Source: Saccharum officinarum
Taxonomy: Eukaryota; Streptophyta; Magnoliopsida; Poales; Poaceae
DNA length: 64,000 nt
Direction of reading: 5' to 3'
NCBI GenBank assembly: GCA_020631735.1
Contig: CM036221.1
Coordinates: 9,591,381-9,655,380, forward strand
Shown here: one piece after another, positions 1-11,670 of the stretch
Numbering within the stretch: position 1 is the first letter of the stretch
How the letters are laid out: each line of letters starts with the position of its first letter
Position numbers and translations under genes: made by a program
The notes under the pieces: model-generated
The model's database searches: none
Told to the model about the DNA's origin: nothing
Seen by the model: the letters and a program-made list of their open reading frames with translations, nothing else

Positions 1-1511
1 ACGCTGCAGCCGGTGCTGCAGGTGGTGGACGTGCGGATGGTCAAAAACGTCGACAACCCCTCCGCCGAGTGCTTCCGGATGGTGCTCTCCGACGGCGTCT
101 ACACGCTGCGGTCCATGGTCGACACCGCCCATAACCCGCGCGTCCGGGACGGCTCCATCCGGAAGGGCTCAATCATCCGCCTCCTCGAGTTCACCTGCAG
201 CACCATCCAGAGCCGCAGGTGAGGATTAGTTATTAATCCTTTTATTATATATACTGTATAAATAGCATATGCCATTGATGATCATTTGTAAGGCAGTGCT
301 TACGTATCGGCAATCTTCGATGTATGTTGACACCCATATCAAATCAAATCAGTGAAGCATCTCATCAGCATTCTAATTAGTCGTACCAGTAGCTTTTCTA
401 AAATTTAAACAAGTCTAAACCTTGTGTATATATTTTGTGACCGTTACTAGTGTGCACAATTATAGAATTCTAATAAAGTATCTTAACAACAGAACACAAT
501 CGTACTGACAGGATGAATTATTTCAAGATCTCAATTGGGTCACTGTCATTTCCTGATTATTTGCAAGAATCGATGTTTGCCTAACTTCTTTGGTTCTATG
601 ACTAGAGTTAATTCATCGAAATACCTGTTCTAGTAGAGCTGACTAGGCATCTATCTTTGAAAAGGAGAGGAGTATACTATTTGAACATTTGTTTGTTTAT
701 ATACCTTTTCATGGCTTTACTTATCAGTTGAGCTCACCATTGTCTTTTATTCAGGATCATTGTCGTTCTCCAACTCGATATTCTGCAAAGTGAGCACGAC
801 ATAATTGGAAACTCTAAACCCTTTGAGATGAGAAATGTACCCAATGGCACAACCTCTGTTAATCAAGGCATGCTAGCAGAAATTCCTTGGAAAACGGTTG
901 CAGAAATCAGAAATTCCTTGGGATACCTGGTTAAGCCAGAGCTGTTCACTGTTAAAGCTACTCTCTCAGTTATGAACAGCGAGAGTTTGTGTTATGCAGC
1001 ATGCCCGTTGGTGGTGAATGGTAATCAATGCAACGGGGCAATCACTAGCGATGGATATGAGTGGTGGAACTGCGATGGATGCAACATGACCTTTGTAGCT
1101 TGTGATTATAGGTACAAGATCTTCGTTCAGCTAGCGGATTCAACAGGTGTGATTTATGCTACTACCTCGCAAGAGGTTGGGGAGGAGATATTTGGTCAGA
1201 CAGCAAGGGAGCTGTACTTAGTGAAATATGAAAAGCAAGATCTTGCCCAGTATAACAAGATCGTGATGGGTGTTCAGAACTGTGAATATCTACTGGAGGT
1301 AATACTGAACCGGGAGGCATTCAGTGATGAAAGTGAAGCCCTTCCAATGTTCACCATTGTCAAGGTTGAATCCCCCAATCCATCAGCTGAAAATCGCCGT
1401 CCTGTGCGCCGCACCTCTGTGGGCATGAGAACTGGTTTCTCAGATTTGGAAGCCCGGTTACTGCAGGGCGTGCGGAACTTCAGCACTGGCAAATGCTATC
1501 AACGCTGCTGA
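1..1511 (+). CDS. RPA1: RPA1-like compact protein (DBD-F plus zinc-ribbon DBD-C), 5' end outside window
   Basis: Replication protein A large-subunit relative; RPA binds single-stranded DNA in replication and repair. Exon 1 (to 218) is already open at the window start and encodes the end of the N-terminal OB fold DBD-F (motifs LQVVDVRMV, FRMVLSDGVYT). The donor is GTGAGG at 219; the acceptor TTCAG ends at 754. Exon 2 (755-1511) continues in frame through VLQLDILQSEHDIIGN to TGA at 1509-1511. Its zinc ribbon has four cysteines spaced C-x8-C-x13-C-x2-C (about 1002-1082), followed by the DBD-C fold (YRYKIFVQLADSTGVIYATT). DBD-A and DBD-B, the main ssDNA-binding folds, are absent: the linker passes from about residue 20 of the exon 2 frame straight into DBD-C. 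Both exons lack stops or frameshifts, so the gene may be expressed. By the family, F contacts partner proteins and C nucleates the RPA trimer. A role as a partner-binding or competitor subunit is inference. Confidence 0.72.
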
Positions 1512-2059
1512 TGTGCGTGTGCCATATCTGCTATCAGAAGATACAAACAGCAACAGCCTGTAGGAGGGAAGAGGGCTTCAACTGAAGCTGTTCATTGGCC
1601 CCTCAGAATGTGATGAGGCAGGGTACTGAACTAGAGACTGCACACGTGCACAGGGCAATCCTACCTACGCTCGATTGGAGGCAGTTGTTTATTTGGGGTT
1701 AACATTTTTGTGTGATCCAGGGTCGGGTGTAACACTAAATTTGCACTAGTTGCATGAACAATCCAACCTGTGTCATGTGCTCGTGTGTGTGTGGTCAGGA
1801 CAATGCATTGGCTAGTATTCTACTTGGCATTATTGCTGGTGCCAAGTTCTCCTTGGGGCCATGGATTACCTGATATCATGCTAAGTCCTCAAATGGAATG
1901 ATACTGTTGCAAGGTCTCCGTTTAACGTAATGTAACGATTACATCGTGTGCTATTTATTTGTGCTTCCTAGTCTTGTGTTTGTGTATGTATGGATGCAGG
2001 ACGCTGCTTGTGTTGAGCTAGTTAGATCATTGATGCTGGGTCAGCAGGGTCGGTAGCGG
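1512..2059 (+). other. 3' flank of the compact RPA1-like gene
   Basis: No gene seen. It includes a 3'-UTR-like stretch and phrases such as 'gcatgaacaatcc' and 'gtgctatttatt'. It leads directly into the B-type relic, which matches the C-then-B order of units elsewhere in the window. Confidence 0.4.
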
Positions 2060-2650
2060 CCTTGCTCCACCATGCTCACTGGTTCCCTGAACCACCTAAA
2101 CTTTTTTGAAGAAAAAAATGTTCCATTTTGATCTGGACTTTTGGTGTTAATTCCTGAATCAAATCTCTTTTGGTGGTGATGCTGCCGTTCTGCAATTTGG
2201 ACATCTTCGATGAGCTGAACAACCGTTCACGGATCATCTTCGATGAGCTGAACGTTTCACCGTTCACGGATCTGTTATTACTTATCCAAACATATAGTCA
2301 GGTGCTGTGCCATCAGCTACAAGGTTTAGGCGTTTAGCTACGCATATATATGTGTGGAATGTGTTTTTATATATATACATTTCCTCATTAAAACCAGCAC
2401 GTACCTAAGATTGCACTACAACTAATAATTGAGGTGATATGCTTCATTCCCATAATTTCAGTTTGTAACCACGTACTGCAATCTATGTAGAAAAATTGTA
2501 AAATCAATATTCTTATGGATTCAAATATAAATCTACTCCTTGCAAGTATTTAGATTTTGTAGCCTCAATTGTTGATGCTACCATGATGCAAAAGACAAGC
2601 AAGCTCTGATATGACAATTGTTATTAGTGGGCTAGTAACTTTGATCCAAA
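2060..2650 (+). pseudogene. Relic of a B-type RPA1 unit (end of exon 1 plus intron remnants)
   Basis: The stretch near 2068-2100 reads like the DBD-F motif 'SMLTGSLNHL'. It is followed by the intron-start phrase 'ttccattttgatctgg' that also follows exon 1 of B (about 12570) and B' (about 27952). Further on, 'tgtggaatgtg' (about 2352), the 'cattcccata' block and 'gcaagctctgatatgacaatt' match the intron of B near 13383-13702 and of B' near 33266-33615. No open frame survives. I read it as a third, heavily decayed copy of the B unit. The match was made by eye and the boundaries are approximate. Confidence 0.55.
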
Positions 2651-2807
2651 TAACAAATAACAGTATCAGCCATTTACAGGCAAGTTCCCGTGGAACCACT
2701 CAAATCTCATATTATGTTGTTACAGTTACAGAAACTGGGCTGCTTTGCCCAGCCGACCAACAAGTCTCAAGCCACTACAAGCAAGCAGCCAAGGCATAAA
2801 GGGTCAC

Positions 2808-5273
2808 TCAGACATACTGAACCCCCTCACCCTGGATCACCTCTCCAATGCGATACGGAGGATTTGCTCCACGGGTGTCTTCGATAATTCTGTCTGCAGA
2901 CTCTCTTCCTACCACAAGAACCATTCCGATGCCCATATTGAACGTTCGCCGCATCTCTGCATCATCAATATTTCCAGCCTGCAAAATACATAATGGTAAC
3001 ATGTTAAAAGGTCTCTAGATCTAGGCAGAGTATATGTCCAGAGCATGCAGATGCTAGAAATCATAGCTGGATCTCGTGGATCATTTGTTCTTGCCTGTTG
3101 AAGCCAGCTGAAGACAGGAGGCACTTCCCATGACCCAATAAAAATTTTTGCCCCGAGTCCAGAAGGAAACACTCTTGGAATATTTTCAGTAAAGCCACCA
3201 CCAGTAATGTGGGCTAGTCCTTTAACACCACCCTTGCTAATAATCTCAAGCACCTTTTTCCATTTCAAACAATTTAGATTAAAAGTTCATCAGTAAAAGT
3301 CTGAAGGAAATATGAGATATAGATAAGCAAACCCAACCTGCTTAACATAGATAACAGTTGGAGCCATTAGAGTTTCACCAACAGTAGTTGTTATGCCATC
3401 ATTTCTTGGGAGCTGGTCACTCAAGGAAAGTCCACTTTTCTCCAGTACTCTAGAAAATTAAGGATTTTCAGCCATCATTAACAAGATACATATAATGTTC
3501 AACAATAGGAAGAGATAAAAAATATATAGATAAATTTACCATTACAGATTTGAAACAAGTGGAATTCAAGAAGGTGTAATACCTTCTAACAAGAGAGAAT
3601 CCGTTAGAATGAACCCCGCTGGAAGGAAGACCTATAAGGACATCTCCCTTAACAATGTTATTTCCATCAATGACTTTATCCTTTTCCACAATACCCACAG
3701 CAAAACCACTTAGATCATATTCACCCTCTGCATAGAAACCAGGCATTTCTGCTGTCTGTAATGATCAATTATTCAGTAATCAGTTCAACTGTTTTTGGCT
3801 TTCCATAAAATTAATGCATATGTGTAATACTTAAGGTGGATTCATTTGAATTTGTATGGAATTAAAGGTATAAAAAGCAAAAAAAAAATGTTACACTGAT
3901 ATCAATCAGGTAGCAAGCACAAACATTAAAATTCTGCTTCTTAGTAAAGCGAGTCATCCCAAAGAATCCAGATAAATAATCGAGTAATACTGCAGGGTTG
4001 AATTGCTAAGCCATGGTAATTTAATCCAGAAAATCTTACCTCCCCTCCTAGGAGAGCAAAAGCTGATAGCTTTTTTTGCTTTTTGTATTCAGGACAACCT
4101 GATTGTTGGCACCCAACCTTAATCCCCTTGATAACCTACATAATTGATGATGTGCTTATGGGCATAATCGAAATGTTCCATGAGCCAAAAACCAAGAAAA
4201 TACTTATGAAAGAGCAAAATATTATTTAATAAAGTATCAATACCTTCTCTGCAACATCAACATCAAGCTTGCTCGTTGCATAGTAATCTAGGAAGAACAG
4301 CGGTCTTGCACCTGAAGCTATGATGTCATTGACGCACATTGCCACCTGTCACAGTGGCCTAAATCCATTCAGTCAACTTGCAACAGAGATAAGGAAAACA
4401 GCCGTACATCGCGACTGATCACATACCAGGTCAATGCCGACTGTATCATGAATACCAGTTTCGAAAGCAAGCGTCAGCTTTGTCCCCACTCCGTCAGCGC
4501 TAGCAGCAAGGTAGTCGTCCCCTGTTCAGATAATAAAGGAACATGAAAGCAAAATTTCAGAAAGTGAGCGCAAGGAAGGATCATCGAGTGAGCAGCAGCA
4601 AATGAACCATCCCACTACATGTTTGTTTTTTTAAAAAAAAACATCCAACTGCGTGTTGCATTGCACATATCTATAATTGTGGCACTGACATATCTTGAGC
4701 AAACAACAAGTACATTAAATTTGCACCTTTCACCAGCTAAAACTGAGAATTAACTTACACCTAATCAGCCAACAAGGTCTTTAGTCATCACCACAGCCAT
4801 TCTTCAGTCTTCACCCAACATATTTTTGCCTACTCCCTACTCGAGTTGCAAATTGTGCCACATGTAGAAAGCAAGAACCCTCAGAAAAAGGCTGCTTTTT
4901 TTTTACCCCAAAAAAGGTGGATAATTAAGTTAGTGAAGATGAAGTGATGCCATGCCAGTGCATTACCCAATGGGAAGAGACCGCTGAAGCCGCCAATCCC
5001 GGGTGTCATCCTGGCGATGCGGCGCACAAGCTCGTTGCCGGCGTCGACGTCCACGCCGGCATCCTTGTACGTCAGTCTCCCCTCCTCGCCAGAGCTACTG
5101 GTGCTCGAGCTGCGGCAGGACACGGACGCGCGCCACGTCCCCGCAGGAGCCTGCCCGAAGTGGAGGCAACGCGTCTGTGGAAGAATCCGAAGAGCCGCGC
5201 GGGCGGGGGCAGCGGCGGCCGGAGAGCCTGTTGGCCCGCGGAGAAGGTGGAGGACACGATCGGCGGCGGCCAT
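2808..5273 (-). CDS. PUR5: Phosphoribosylformylglycinamidine cyclo-ligase (AIR synthetase), organellar
   Basis: Catalyses the ATP-dependent closure of FGAM to aminoimidazole ribonucleotide, step five of de novo purine synthesis, in plastids/mitochondria. Eight exons (minus strand): 5273-4967, 4521-4427, 4345-4244, 4135-4040, 3755-3583, 3449-3338, 3253-3095, 2978-2808. They sum to 1,215 nt, giving 404 residues with every phase consistent. The first ~60 residues are Ala/Arg/Ser-rich, a transit peptide. Family signatures follow in order: [27 protein letters not shown] (phosphate-binding loop), [69 protein letters not shown]. Two oddities: intron 7 (3094-2979) has a GC donor, and exon 4 carries a 36 nt in-frame insertion relative to the family (4095-4060). 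A LINE lies roughly 200 bp upstream of the ATG. Expression is likely but cannot be proved from sequence. Confidence 0.9.
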
Positions 5274-5459
5274 GGTTTGGGAGGGGTTGGGCGTCGGTAA
5301 GAGCTTTTCTGGAGGCGACGGGCAGCGACCAAGAGCGCGGCGACGGACGGCGGCGGCGCGGCGCGGCGGCCCTGCCCTAATCGCCTAATCGGCCAGGTGG
5401 CAAGTGCGACGCGTGTGGGTTTAGAGGAGGACTAATAAAATAAAATATCTCGTGAGGCA
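5274..5459 (-). promoter_or_regulatory. Short residual upstream region of PUR5
   Basis: GC-rich 5' leader and proximal promoter space of PUR5 on the minus strand, ending at the LINE. I see no clear TATA box. What remains between the ATG and the LINE is only about 190-220 bp, so upstream regulatory DNA is either displaced by about 5.4 kb or replaced by LINE/LTR sequence. Confidence 0.4.
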
Positions 5460-8316
5460 TGATGGAACTAAATGTGAGGACCAATAGGAGATCAGAGAGA
5501 TGGCTCGGTTGTTTTATATGGAGTTGTTTACAACCGAACCACAGGTTGAAATAGACAAAGTTCTGAAGGCTATTCCTTTGCGAATTGATCAAGCAATTAA
5601 TGAAGATTTATGCAAGCCTTATTCCAATGAGGAGATTAAGGAGGCGCTCTTTCAGATGGGACCAACAAAAGCCCCTGGTCCTGACGGCTTTCCGGCCTTA
5701 TTTTATCAAAAACACTGGACCATGCTACAGGATGATATATGTGAAGCTGTGAGAAATTTTCTACATGGGGATGACATACCAGTGGGTCTGTGTGATACAA
5801 CAATTGTCCTTATCCCTAAGATGTCAAAGCCGGAGCATCTAACAAATTATCGTCCAATCAGTCTATGCAATGTGTTGTATGAAATTGCATCAAAAGTTTT
5901 AGCAAACCGACTAAAGGGGCTACTGCCGAGTATAATTGCAGAAGAGCAAAGTGCTTTTGTTCCTAGAAGGCTGATCACTGATAATGTGCTTATAGCTTAT
6001 GAATGTATGCATACAATTAGACGTCAGCGGGCTAAAACCCCATTTTTTGCACTTAAAATTGACATGATGAAAGCATATGACCGCGTGGAGTGGACCTACC
6101 TGCATGGTGTCCTTCAAAGGCTGGGATTTGCACAGGGTTGGATTAACAGTGTTATGCGTTGTGTCTCCTCGGTCCGTTATTCTGTGAGAGTAAATGAGGG
6201 ACTATCTTGCTTATTGAAGAACGAGGAACAAGCAGGTCGTCTAAAAGGGGTGAGGAATGGTGTTTCGGGACCATCTATATCACATCTTTTATTTGCTGAT
6301 GATAGCATTTTCTTTACACGTGCTGATGAAAAAAGTGTTAACACCTTGAAAGATGTACTACAGACATATTGCAGGGGGTCAGGTCAAAAGATCAACCTGC
6401 ACAAATCATCCCTGTACTTTGGCCAACACTGTCCTGCTGATATTAAACAAAAGGTAATGGATTCTCTGGATGTGCATAACGAAGCCCTCCAGACTACTTA
6501 TCTTGGCATGCCAACCTACATTGGCCGTTCAAGAAAAAGCGCTTTCAACTTTATTGCAGAGAATATATGGAAACGTGTCCAGGGATGGAGTGATAGGCCT
6601 TTGTCTAGAGCAGGAAAGGAAATTATGCTTAAATCTGTGGCACATGCCATACCCATATATGTCATGAGTTGTTTTCATCTTCCTGATTGTATCTGTGATA
6701 GAATGAGAGTAACAATTTCAAACCATTGGTGGGGCTTTGAAGGAGGCAAAAGGAAAATGCATTGGCGTTCGTGGGATTGGTTGACAACTCCAAAATTTAT
6801 GGGAGGAATGGGATTTAGAGATATGAAGATCTTTAATCAAGCAATGCTTGGACGTCAATGTTGGCGGCTGATGACAGAACCTGATTCTTTGTGTGCAAAG
6901 GTTCTTAAAGGGAGATATTATCCAAACTGTTCCTTCTTAGATTCTGCTCCCACTAGGTCGTGTTCTTATACATGGCGTAGCTTGATGTTTGGGAAAAGTC
7001 TCCTGCAACGTGGCATCCTCTGGCGAGTGGGTAATGGAGAAGAAATTAGAATCACAAAGGATAAATGGATTCCCAATGCCTCCTGTTATCCTGTTCACCC
7101 TACTGTCCAAATACCTAATGACCTTAAAGTGAGTGCTCTAATGGATGCGTCATCCAGACTGTGGAATGAGGAATTGGTACGCATATGTTTTAATCCTGTA
7201 GATGCTGAGAGCATTCTAAATATCACTCTGAGCCATAACCGGGTCCCAGATTATGTATCCTGGCCATTCACTAAGACGGGCATATATACGGTGAAATCAA
7301 CATATATCATGGCTAAGAGTGAGGCAGTACACCTAAAAGCTAGCATTAACGGTAAGGGAGAATCATCAGATCAGGTATGTACTGCAAAAGAATGGAAGAG
7401 TCTATGGAGTATCAAAGTTCCACCCAAGATGAAAATTGTATTGTGGTGATTTGCACATAATTGTCTCCCAACTGGACAACAACTCAAACTGAGAAACATC
7501 TCAGCTGATGATCTTTGTTGTCGTTGTGGCCGAATTGAAACTGTGGAACATGCATTTCTTAATTGTCAATATGTTGTTCAAATATGGAAAGAAGTGAAGA
7601 AAAGAAGCAGTTTCAGGAGTTTGATCAAACACTTTGTGTCTCCCAGCCAATGGATTTTTGAAACCTTGGCTATTTGCACTGAGACAGAGGCCACTATACT
7701 GGTGATTTCTTTTTGGCATATCTGGGAAGCTAGAAATGCTGTTCGAAATGGTGAAAATGAAGTGCATCCTCACAGTATAGTTGAAAAAACGCTTGCATAT
7801 GTGGATATGGTGTTGCTGCACATGTATGAACCTGTCATTTCCAACAGGTGTCGCTCCTTTAAGCTGAAGGAATGGAATCCACCGCCGGAAGGATGGGTTA
7901 TGGTAAATGTTGATGCAGCGGTGTTTCAGAAAGCTAATCGTATGGGATGGGGCATCGTGATCAGAAACCATAGAGGAGATTTCTTAGCTGCTAGCAGGCA
8001 AGGTATGGACAAGATCACAAATCCTGAATTAGCGGAGGCTATCGCTTTCAGGCAGGCATTGCTATTTGTTTCGGGGCTTCCTTATAGTCATGTCATCATT
8101 GCATCTGATTGTCTTTCTTTGGTTCAGAAGCTCCGATCGGGATACAAGGATCGCTCCCATATAGGAATCATTGTTGAAGATATCAAGAAAGCGACTTATG
8201 TTTCTTCTGTTGTTTTCTCTTTTATTCATGTAAGCAGATGGTGTAATGAGGTAGCTCATGTTCTTGCTAGGTCTGCCCACCAGCTCTCTCAGTCGTGCTG
8301 GTTTCATGTAGCCCCC
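5460..8316 (+). pseudogene. Plant L1-type LINE ORF2 (reverse transcriptase, zf-RVT, RNase H), broken
   Basis: Frame 5500-7449 carries the plant LINE reverse transcriptase: MGPTKAPGPDGFPALF, LIPKMSKPEHLTNYRPISLCN, ALKIDMMKAYDRVEW, and the catalytic box HLLFADDSIFF. TGA at 7447-7449 interrupts the zinc-finger-RVT region; the frame then continues (PTGQQLKLRN, CCRCGRIETVEHAFLNC) into an RNase H domain (VNVDAAVFQKANRMGWGIVIRN, ASDCLSLVQKL). The block that should hold the RQGDPLSP motif is missing between VRVNE and GLSCLL (about 6195-6205), an internal deletion. The endonuclease domain is absent, so the copy is 5'-truncated. The 3' end lies beyond the nested LTR at 10829-10905. The 5' boundary is approximate; TCGTGAGGCA (about 5451) and TCGTAAGGTA after the tail (about 10908) could be a degenerate target duplication. 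Confidence 0.85.
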
Positions 8317-9179
8317 TGAAAGGTCCTTGTTTGGTTTTGGTAATTGAGTGACAACTTAGGTGGACTAATATGTGGTTATGTGAGATACACAGGAGATTAG
8401 TCCACATGTGATGGTGTCATGAAGGAGCTCATTGCATATGAGACATGACATGGAGTCATGTGACCAAGATGGAGAAGATCAAGATGAGGCTTGGCTCGAA
8501 GGACCGGTTGTGGAGGTGAAGGGCAAGTTGAGGCTTCGAAGCGAAGGACCATGCGATGGTGAAGCTTGGGCAAGACTTGGCGCCGACGGACCAATGCAAC
8601 GGTGAAGAGCAAGTGAGGTCAAGATCGATGAACCAATACGGTCACATGATGATATGAAGTGAATCATATCATTTGGTGATTGGTTGGTGCATGTGTTGCA
8701 TCAATGTCGGAGGAGATGGAGTGGAATGCGCAAGGCTAAGGTATAACCTAGGGCATTTCTATTTCACCGGTCATAGGTGTGTAGAGAAGTTTATGACCGG
8801 GTTTAGGATAGATGGTCGTACTATCAAGAGGGGCAAACTTGTTTGCATATCGGTCATCTAGTGCCACTTGAGCGATCTAACTGTGCATACGTGTTAGGAT
8901 CGAGTGGCGAGGCAAGTTGAGTGCCTAATTCCTTTGAAAATGATTATGAAAAAGCTAACACACAAGCACATGGAGATGTACACTTGATGGTGTTGGCACA
9001 TTTGCAAAGGTGGCGTTGGTCGCGCTGTGGTTTGCGGGTAGAGAGGGGTTTGGGTTCCTCTCTCCCTCCCGCCGAGCATGCGAGCGCGGGATTCAGGCGA
9101 TTTCGGGGAAATGAAATGCCTATTTTCCACTACGCCGAAAGTTGGAAAAGAAACGGAAGCGAACGGAGGTCACAGAGGT

Positions 9180-9680
9180 GACCGGACGCTGCACCGGACG
9201 CGGTCTCGGTATGACCGGACGCGTCCGGTCAGTACAGCGCGGTATCGGGCGCGCGGGCTAGGGTTTGCAACCGGCGCGTCCGGTCACTCGCGGGACCGGC
9301 GCGTCCGGTCACACATGATCGGACGCGTCCGGTCGTCGAGGGAGCTTACTGGACTCCGACCGGACGCTGGCACTGTCGCGTTCGGTCGTTGCGAGGAGCG
9401 CGTCCGGTCGTTGTTTCGCAGGCGCGGGTGCTGTGCGGATCGGCGCGTCCGGTCGTTGCGAGGAGCGCGTCCGGTCGTTGCTTCGCGCGCGCGGTGCTGT
9501 GCGACCGGCGCGTCCGGTCGGTTGAGCAGCGCGTCCGGTCATAGCGTTTGACCGTTGGCGCGCAGTGACCGTTGGAGGATCTAACGGTCGCATTTGAAAT
9601 TTGAGGGACACGTGGACGTCGCAGGGCGACCGGACGCGGTTGAGCGCGTCCGGTCAGTTATGACCGGCGCGTCCGGTCAT
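9180..9680. repeat. Array of GCGTCCGGTC motifs, direct and inverted, in the solo LTR
   Basis: I count about 11 copies of GCGTCCGGTC and several of its complement GACCGGACGC in roughly 500 bp, irregularly spaced. The two orientations fuse into an 18 bp perfect palindrome, GACCGGACGCGTCCGGTC, at 9213-9230. The array lies 50-550 bp upstream of the LTR TATA box, where the U3 enhancer would be. Confidence 0.8.
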
Positions 9681-9729
9681 CCCGAAAAGGACCCAGTGAA
9701 GGGGTAACGGCTCTATTTGACCGTGAGGT

Positions 9730-9737
9730 TATAAATA
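9730..9737 (+). promoter_or_regulatory. TATA box of the solo LTR
   Basis: TATAAATA follows the motif array and is about 1.1 kb from the LTR 3' end, as expected for the U3/R promoter of a plus-strand element. Transcription would run away from PUR5. Confidence 0.5.
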
Positions 9738-10828
9738 GATGCCTTGGCCGGCTGTGGCCGGTAGCTGTGCACACTTTAGCCTTGGTGGCTTATATGGTAG
9801 TGCTAGGGAGCCCTCTAACTCACTCATGCTTGATAGTGTTCATCGAATCGAGTGAGAGAGCGATTCTAGTGCGATTGCATCGTGAGGTTGCATCGAGTGG
9901 CACTAGGTGATCGTGTTGCAAGCCGGTGGTGCTTGTTACTCTTTGAGGTTGCCACCTCCTAGACGGCTTGGTGGCTTGTGGCTCCGTCGAAGCTCGCAAG
10001 AAGATTGTGCGAGGCTCAGGAGAAGCTTTGTGAGGGGGATTGTGCTCACCCCGCAGGGATCGCGAAGAGCAACTCTAGTTGAGCGTGTCATTGAGTTACC
10101 TCACTTGAGAGTGGTGTCTTGCGGTGCCTTGCGGGGCGTGCCTTGAGGGGCAAGTGACTTGAGGGTCACACCGAGGAACCATCTAAGTGTTGGTCGACAC
10201 AACGGGGACGTAGCTTGGTGGCAACCAAGTGAACCTCGGGAGAAAATCACCGTGTCAACTTTGTCTACTCTTCTCGGTGGTTTGCCTTCATGCAACACAA
10301 GCTTGTATTTACTTTCATATATACTTGTGCTTGTGTAGTTGCTCTCGTAACTAGTTTGCTTGTGTAGCTTGCTAGTTGTCTTCTTGCTTGTGTAGCTAGA
10401 AGCTTCCGCTTGCGTGACTAATTTAGTTTGTGTAACCTTGTTAGTCACATTGCTTAGTTTGTGTAGCTAAGTGATTTGCGCTCTCTAATTTGGCATTAGT
10501 TGCCTTGTTTTTGAGCATTGCTAGTGAGCTTAGACTTTGTGCGCTTTGCTTACTAGAATTGTATAGGAGCTCCCTCTTGCTTGCAAAGTACTAGTGCATA
10601 GGTTTGTGTGACCTTGCTCTAGAATTTAAATAGGAGAGCACTTGCTAAGGAAAGCACCTTAGTTGCTTAATTAGGATCCTTGTGAGGTGCTTGTAAACTT
10701 AGTTAGAGGGGTGTAGTCTTGGCTAGACCGATAAGTTTATTTCCGTATTTGTTTTGGTTAGTCAACACGTTTAAGTTATAAAAAAAGGACTATTCACCCC
10801 CCCTCTAGTCCGCCATCTCGACCCTACA

Positions 10829-10905
10829 CCCCCGAGTTTCTATGGTCTTCCCTTTGTAAGGATCAGTTTAAATAATGAAATGTTGCCTGTTTCCTCAAAA
10901 AGAAT
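10829..10905 (+). mobile_element. 3' end of the LINE after the nested LTR
   Basis: After the second CCCCC the LINE frame resumes (EFLWSSLCKDQFK, stop), followed by a short 3' UTR 'cctgtttcctc' and a short A-run, the usual tail of plant LINEs. Confidence 0.75.
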
Positions 10906-11097
10906 TCGTAAGGTAAGGTTTAGCATCCAAAAATATTTAATTAGCTCCCTGGCTTGGCTTTTTTATTTATTTACTTTTGTGCTAAATAACAATGGCAAAA
11001 AAAACCAAAATCATCCTCATGTGTTTGAGTTTTGTGGGTGACACATCTTCTCATATGGAATCCTGGGTTCAAACTTCAAACACGGGCATATGATAAA

Positions 11098-11327
11098 GGC
11101 CTTGTTTATTTAAAATTTCAAATTTTTACTTTTCGTCTCATCACATTGAATCTTTGACACATGTATAGAACATTAAATATAAATAAAAAAAATTAATTAC
11201 GCAGTTTGGTTATAAATCACGATACGAATCTTTTGAGTCAAATTAGTCTATGATTGGACACTACTGGCTAAATACAAACAAAAGTGCTACAGTAAACAAA
11301 TTCTAAAAAAATCATCTAAACAAGGCC
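11098..11327. mobile_element. Tourist-like MITE
   Basis: Inverted termini GGCCTTGTTTA and TAAACAAGGCC around an AT-rich 230 bp core with the family phrases 'cattgaatctttgacac' and 'agtgctacagta'. Confidence 0.75.
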
Positions 11328-11670
11328 AAAAACAGAGATGACATGAGAGACGACGATGGTTCTTGTTGCGCGCGAGGTGAGCCGGGCCCTTAGTCCTCGT
11401 CTCCATGCACACACGGTCTGTCTCCTCACCTCGTCGTATTGCACACACGGGCGAGGTGGCCTTGTTTCTTGAGTTCGCGAACAAGTAGAATCTGAATACG
11501 AACAATGATTTTTTTTTACAATAGCTCAAGAAGCTTCGAGAAAGGATATGAAGAGAGCATCCATGACAGTGGTGGTGATCATGCACAACATGATCACTGA
11601 GGATCAGCGGAACGAGAACAACCATGCGGCCTAGGCCTTTCTGTATCTGACACATGACTCGGCCTCTAAT

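Larger units (their letters stand above)
8317..10828. mobile_element. Solo LTR (2,512 bp) nested in the LINE
   Basis: Starts TGAAAGGTCC and ends CCCTACA. It is flanked on both sides by CCCCC (8312-8316 and 10829-10833), a 5 bp target duplication. LINE coding sequence runs into it on the left (…HVAP) and resumes on the right (EFLWSSLCKDQFK, then a stop). No internal retroelement coding region or second LTR is present, so this is a solo LTR left by LTR-LTR recombination. The family is not certain; the C-run plus 'CTCTAGTC' near the 3' end recalls Ty1-copia SIRE-type LTRs. Confidence 0.85.
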
